Part shown: positions 60,600-64,000 of the stretch, piece after piece
Layout of the letters: each line of letters begins with the position of its first letter
Numbering within the stretch: position 1 is the first letter of the stretch
Assembly: GCA_016169945.1 (NCBI GenBank)
Contig: JADLSH010000231.1
Span: 1,240,001 to 1,304,000 of the forward strand
Direction of reading: 5' to 3'
DNA: 64,000 nucleotides
Source of the DNA: Trachythela sp. YZ-2020
Taxonomy: Eukaryota > Cnidaria > Anthozoa > Malacalcyonacea > Clavulariidae
Position numbers and translations under genes: made by a program
Notes under the pieces: generated by a model
What the model saw: the letters and a program-made list of their open reading frames with translations, nothing else
Databases searched by the model: none
Told to the model about the DNA's origin: nothing

Positions 60600-61985
60600 A
60601 GTATAGCCATTACAATCAAATTTTAAAGTGCAAAAATTCAGAAATCAATATATAGTCAGATGCTTTTACTCAAATCTTACTTTCTAAAATATAGATATAA
60701 AAGTACCGTACTAAAGGTATGTTGGCAAACCATAGTTGGCAAACTGTTATAATCACTTAATAATATGCACAACATTTTGTGCATGTGCATGATCAGTACA
60801 TGTAGCTCTGAGGCCAGTAATACAATATACTCTTGAGTGAATTTAACTGCCATTTCACAGTAAATGGCATTTCCTTATTGCAATGAATGCAAGGAACGAT
60901 CGGTCCAGCTTCCACCTATTTAATATAAATTAGATAATGAGAGATATACCTGTATATCCATGTAACACCCACTTTTTGACCATCACCAGTTAAGCGACCT
61001 ACACACGCATTCAAGTAAGACAACTTATAGCTGATATACAGTAGGTTGTTATTATATTCATTTTGAAATCAATGCCATTTCTTGCAATCTGATTGATTAA
61101 AAATAGTGCAATTCCCAAATTTTTGAGCCAATAAGATTAAAGCTCTGTAACCAATCGCATTGAATAATAGAATTCAACCTGATCACCATGTACATAGACT
61201 TCATGCTGATGGAATGGCAAATACACTAGACTGCATTGAAGCAGATTTTTTGCATAAAAATCAACATAAAAGTGAGTCAAACAGTAAATAATATAAAAAA
61301 AAAATTACAAATAAGACTGAGCAAATTATCAACAAAATTTTCGAATAAACATTGTCCAAATGTCAACAAAAACTCAAGCAACAGCCAAAACCAAACACAA
61401 TGTATTAAACATGGAATGATCAATCATAGTGTCGATGTTTGAATGCACATAGCCGCACGAAAAGTTTATAAAATTACCTATTAAATATACAATATGTTGG
61501 AACTTACTTTTGTGGTCTTTATATTTCAATATTGTATATAATATATTTCAATATTGATTGTAATATCTGATCATGTCCATTTGTCAATTTGCAAATTAGT
61601 CAAATTACAATTGAGGTTGTTGCTCATGGGCCTGGGGGGTCCTGCATCACACATAGATCAGGAGCGCCGTAGCCGTTTCGCCGCCCGTGTTTTAGAGCAC
61701 CCTGGTCCGAACCCATAGTAGTTACGCCACTGTGTTGACTGTTGCTGTAATGTCCTCATTAATTTTTCCATATATCTTAAACTCAAAGTTTCTATCTAGA
61801 ATATTTTCCTGTCTTTTTCCTCTTTGCCATTATTCAAATAAATTATAGAAATTGTCTATGTTATCTACATATAATTAATGTACTTATCTATCTTCAAATG
61901 TCCTTAATTAATTGTTGTGACATAGTCCGCGAACTTTTCGGGTGGTCTTCTTTGTCGATTTGATCTTCTTAAGGATTGGGGTATT
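60600..61985. other. Non-coding stretch
   Basis: No supported gene. Includes (A)n and TATATT-rich words near 61290 and 61530. The phrase GGCGCCGTAGC-like region at 61665-61735 has a SINE-like GC content but no recognisable core. Confidence 0.4.
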
Positions 61986-62010
61986 TCATCTTGGCTGGGA
62001 TTAGCTATGG

Positions 62011-62808
62011 ATGGTAGTAAGACAAAATCAAGGAGAGTCGCTCGATAGTTATCACGTTAGACTTCGTCAACTCGCTAAAACTTGCGATTTTTCGGACATG
62101 GATAAAGAGATAAAAGAACATATTATTCTTAGCTGTACTTCGAGCACGCTGCGTAGGCGAGCACTTCAGGATAAATACAGCTTGGACAAGTTATTGAAAG
62201 TTGGAAGATCGTTAGAAATCAGCGAAAGGCAAGCAAGACATCTCGAAGGAAGAGATCAAACAATAAATTCAGTTCGCGGCAGAAACAGAAGCTATCAAGC
62301 GAGACGAAATTATTCATCGCGTGAGGACAAACCACCCACTCATTTTGACAAGAAGAATTTTCATACCTATCAACAAAGTAAAGAGCCGAATCAAACCTGC
62401 AGAAACTGCGGTGGACATTTTCCCCATAAACAAGTTTGTCCAGCGAAAGATAAAGATTGTAGAGCATGCGGAAAACGTGGACATTTTGCACGCGTATTTC
62501 GTACGAATCCACCGAAATCGAAACCTGTGAATGCTGTCGCACAATTCCTTGATCAGTACCGATCAAGCAACGACGAAGCTGAAAAGTACGAATATGTGTA
62601 CACGGTTAAAAAGTCACCAAATTGCCCACCTACCTGTCTAATTGAAATAGAAGGACAACGACTCAACATAATGATTGATACCGGAGCATCGGTCAACCTG
62701 ATAGATGAAACAACCTACAAAAAAATAAATCGACATGGAGAACGAAAATTGGAAAAGCAGAGCGCCACATCGACTCCTATGGTTCGTCAGCACCCCTACC
62801 CGTACTAG
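62011..62808 (+). pseudogene. Gypsy gag C-terminal part and protease
   Basis: 265 codons open: gag helix (CDFSDMDKEIKEHIILSC), basic linker, knuckle 1 CRNCGGHFPHKQVCP, knuckle 2 CRACGKRGHFARVF where the last zinc-binding Cys is replaced by Phe, then the protease motif MIDTGASVNLIDE at about residues 225-237. A stop at 62806-62808 interrupts the transition to RT; the next frame opens at 62841. Missing gag N-terminus and the altered knuckle indicate a dead copy. Confidence 0.85.
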
Positions 62809-62840
62809 GAACGTTTGTCACTACGATCAAAACACCAGAT

Positions 62841-63542
62841 GTGTCAACAATTGCCAAGTTACATGTCGTTAAAGGAAATTTTGGAAATCTACTCAGCTTT
62901 GCCACAGCCAAGCAATTGAATCTCCTTCAAGTATCTGTAAATACAGTCGATGTTCCATACCCTGAATGTCTACAACAAGAGTACAAGTGTTTGTTTGGAG
63001 GAATTGGGAAAGTAAAAGGACGGTTGATTAAATTACATATAGATCCCCAAGTGAAACCGAAACAACAGCCTCATCGTAGAATACCTTTCCACGTACGAAA
63101 AGATGTAGAGAAAGAACTTGAGCGGTTAGAGAAGTTGGATATAATAGAGAAAGTTGTTGGTCCAACGCCATGGGTAAGTCCTATCGTGGTTGTGCCAAAA
63201 GATTCGGGAGAAGTGAGAATTTGCGTCGATATGCGTGAAGCTAATCAGGCGGTGAAAAGGGAGAAACATCTGATGCCTACTACGGACGATCTCATTGCTG
63301 ATCTTAACGGTGCTACGGTATTTAGTAAGCTGGATCTCTCGTCTGGATATCACCAATTTGAATATGCTCCAGAAAGTCGGAACATAACCAGGGTGCAAGG
63401 ATGCCATATGCCTGGATGCAAGAATATATCAGATGACATTATTGTTTTTGGTAGAAATCAGAAAGAGCATGATACAAACCTACGTGGAGTTCTCGAAAGA
63501 TTGAAGCAGTATAACATCCGTCTAAAAGAAGAAAAGTGTTAA
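62841..63542 (+). pseudogene. Gypsy reverse transcriptase with internal deletion
   Basis: 233 codons: KPKQQPHRRIPFHVRKDVEK, then PTPWVSPIVVVPKDSGEVRI and CVDMREANQAV, motif A FSKLDLSSGYHQFEYAPESR, and right after NITR the sequence jumps to CKNISDDIIVFGRNQKEHD (motif C). About 40 residues, including motif B, are missing compared with family members. The reading then ends in KEEKC and a stop; the downstream part shifts frame. Confidence 0.85.
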
Positions 63543-64000
63543 TTCTCACAGTCAAAGATTCTGTTCTATAGTCATATCTTCACTGAAAGGGAATTAAACC
63601 AAATCCCAAGAAGATCGATGTCATCAAAGCCATGAATCCACTTCAGTGTGCAAGTGAAGTGAAGTCACTCCTAGGAATGGCAAAGTATGTATCCAGATTC
63701 ATCCCCGATTATGCCAAGATAATAGCCCCACTACGAAACCTCACCAAGAAAGGTGTCGACTGGAAATGGACCGAGGAAGAACAGACGGCTCTCGACAGTT
63801 TGAAAGAAGCGCTTGCTGGAGATGAAGTGATGATGTATTTTGATCCAAGAAAGAAGACGGAAATCGTTGTTGATGCAAACCCAGTAGGACTTGGTGGTCT
63901 ACTGATGCTAGAACGAAAAATCGTTAGCTATGCAAGCCGCACTCTTAGTGAAGTCGAAGCACGATATTTTCAAACGGAAAGAGAGATGTTAGCTGTAGTT
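63543..64000 (+). pseudogene. Gypsy pol: connection and RNase H, cut by window end
   Basis: After a frameshift the reading continues KIDVIKAMNPLQCASEVKSL, LGMAKYVSRFIPDYAKIIAP and EIVVDANPVGLGGLLMLERK (first RNase H Asp), then SYASRTLSEVEARYFQTERE (Glu region), in normal order. It is open to position 64000. Confidence 0.85.

Larger units (their letters stand above)
61990..64000 (+). mobile_element. Second Gypsy/Mag-like element, 5'-truncated, runs off window
   Basis: Plus strand: gag from about its middle (VRQNQGESLDSYHVRLRQLA) at 62011, zinc knuckles, protease, RT and RNase H up to the window end. No LTR or gag N-terminus is seen to the left. It is a different family member from 16432-20389. 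Confidence 0.88.

Overview
This window reads as nuclear DNA of an invertebrate animal, most plausibly a cnidarian or another early-branching metazoan. It is AT-rich, has spliced genes with GT..AG introns, and is crowded with animal-type mobile elements: Mag-like Gypsy, Penelope-like, jockey/CR1/L2-like LINEs, hAT, P, PIF/Harbinger-, piggyBac- and Tc1/mariner-type elements, Polinton/adintovirus-like genes and tRNA-derived SINEs. The taxonomic call is inference; no host marker gene fixes the species. Almost every recognisable coding stretch belongs to a mobile element, and most are broken.

0-7.6 kb: a decayed P-element (THAP9-like) transposase, a 561-bp tandem duplication with hairpins, nested inverted-repeat elements, and a repeat block (5.9-7.4 kb) carrying a hAT MITE with a clean 8-bp target duplication. 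7.6-11.2 kb: a Penelope-like element (RT plus GIY-YIG, inverted terminal repeats) split inside the RT by a 976-bp TIR transposon that carries a RecQ-like helicase fragment. 11.2-22.9 kb: SINEs, copies of the 5.9-7.4 kb block, and a Gypsy element with unusually short 84/83-bp LTRs and a CGAAT target duplication; its interior is badly decayed. 22.8-26.9 kb: a 1,756-bp tandem duplication holding two copies of a tRNA-Tyr(GTA)-like gene and Polinton-type packaging-ATPase and accessory-gene debris. 27.0-28.6 kb: a TTAA-flanked 1.6-kb non-autonomous element.

30-41 kb: minisatellites, foldbacks, a LINE RT split by a second copy of the hAT MITE, a 1-kb foldback with TA target sites, and another LINE fragment. 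39-49.6 kb holds the only likely host genes: a minus-strand gene whose exons join in phase into an MRH (mannose-6-phosphate-receptor/ATG27-like) domain, a 15-residue mucin-like repeat, a transmembrane helix and an acidic tail, plus a paralogous signal-peptide exon at 39.3 kb.

49.9-52.5 kb is the most interesting unit: about 315-bp inverted repeats enclose a divergent gene pair, an apparently intact packaging-type ATPase (434 codons with stop, fused to an N-terminal zinc finger) and a small C2H2 protein. Each gene's last codons lie inside a repeat arm. It looks like a minimal Polinton/adintovirus-derived element without polymerase, integrase or capsid. 52.5-57.7 kb is satellites and MITEs. 57.7-60.6 kb holds a broken convergent pair, an rve-type integrase and a HECT E3-like protein. 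62-64 kb is a second, 5'-truncated Gypsy element running off the window.
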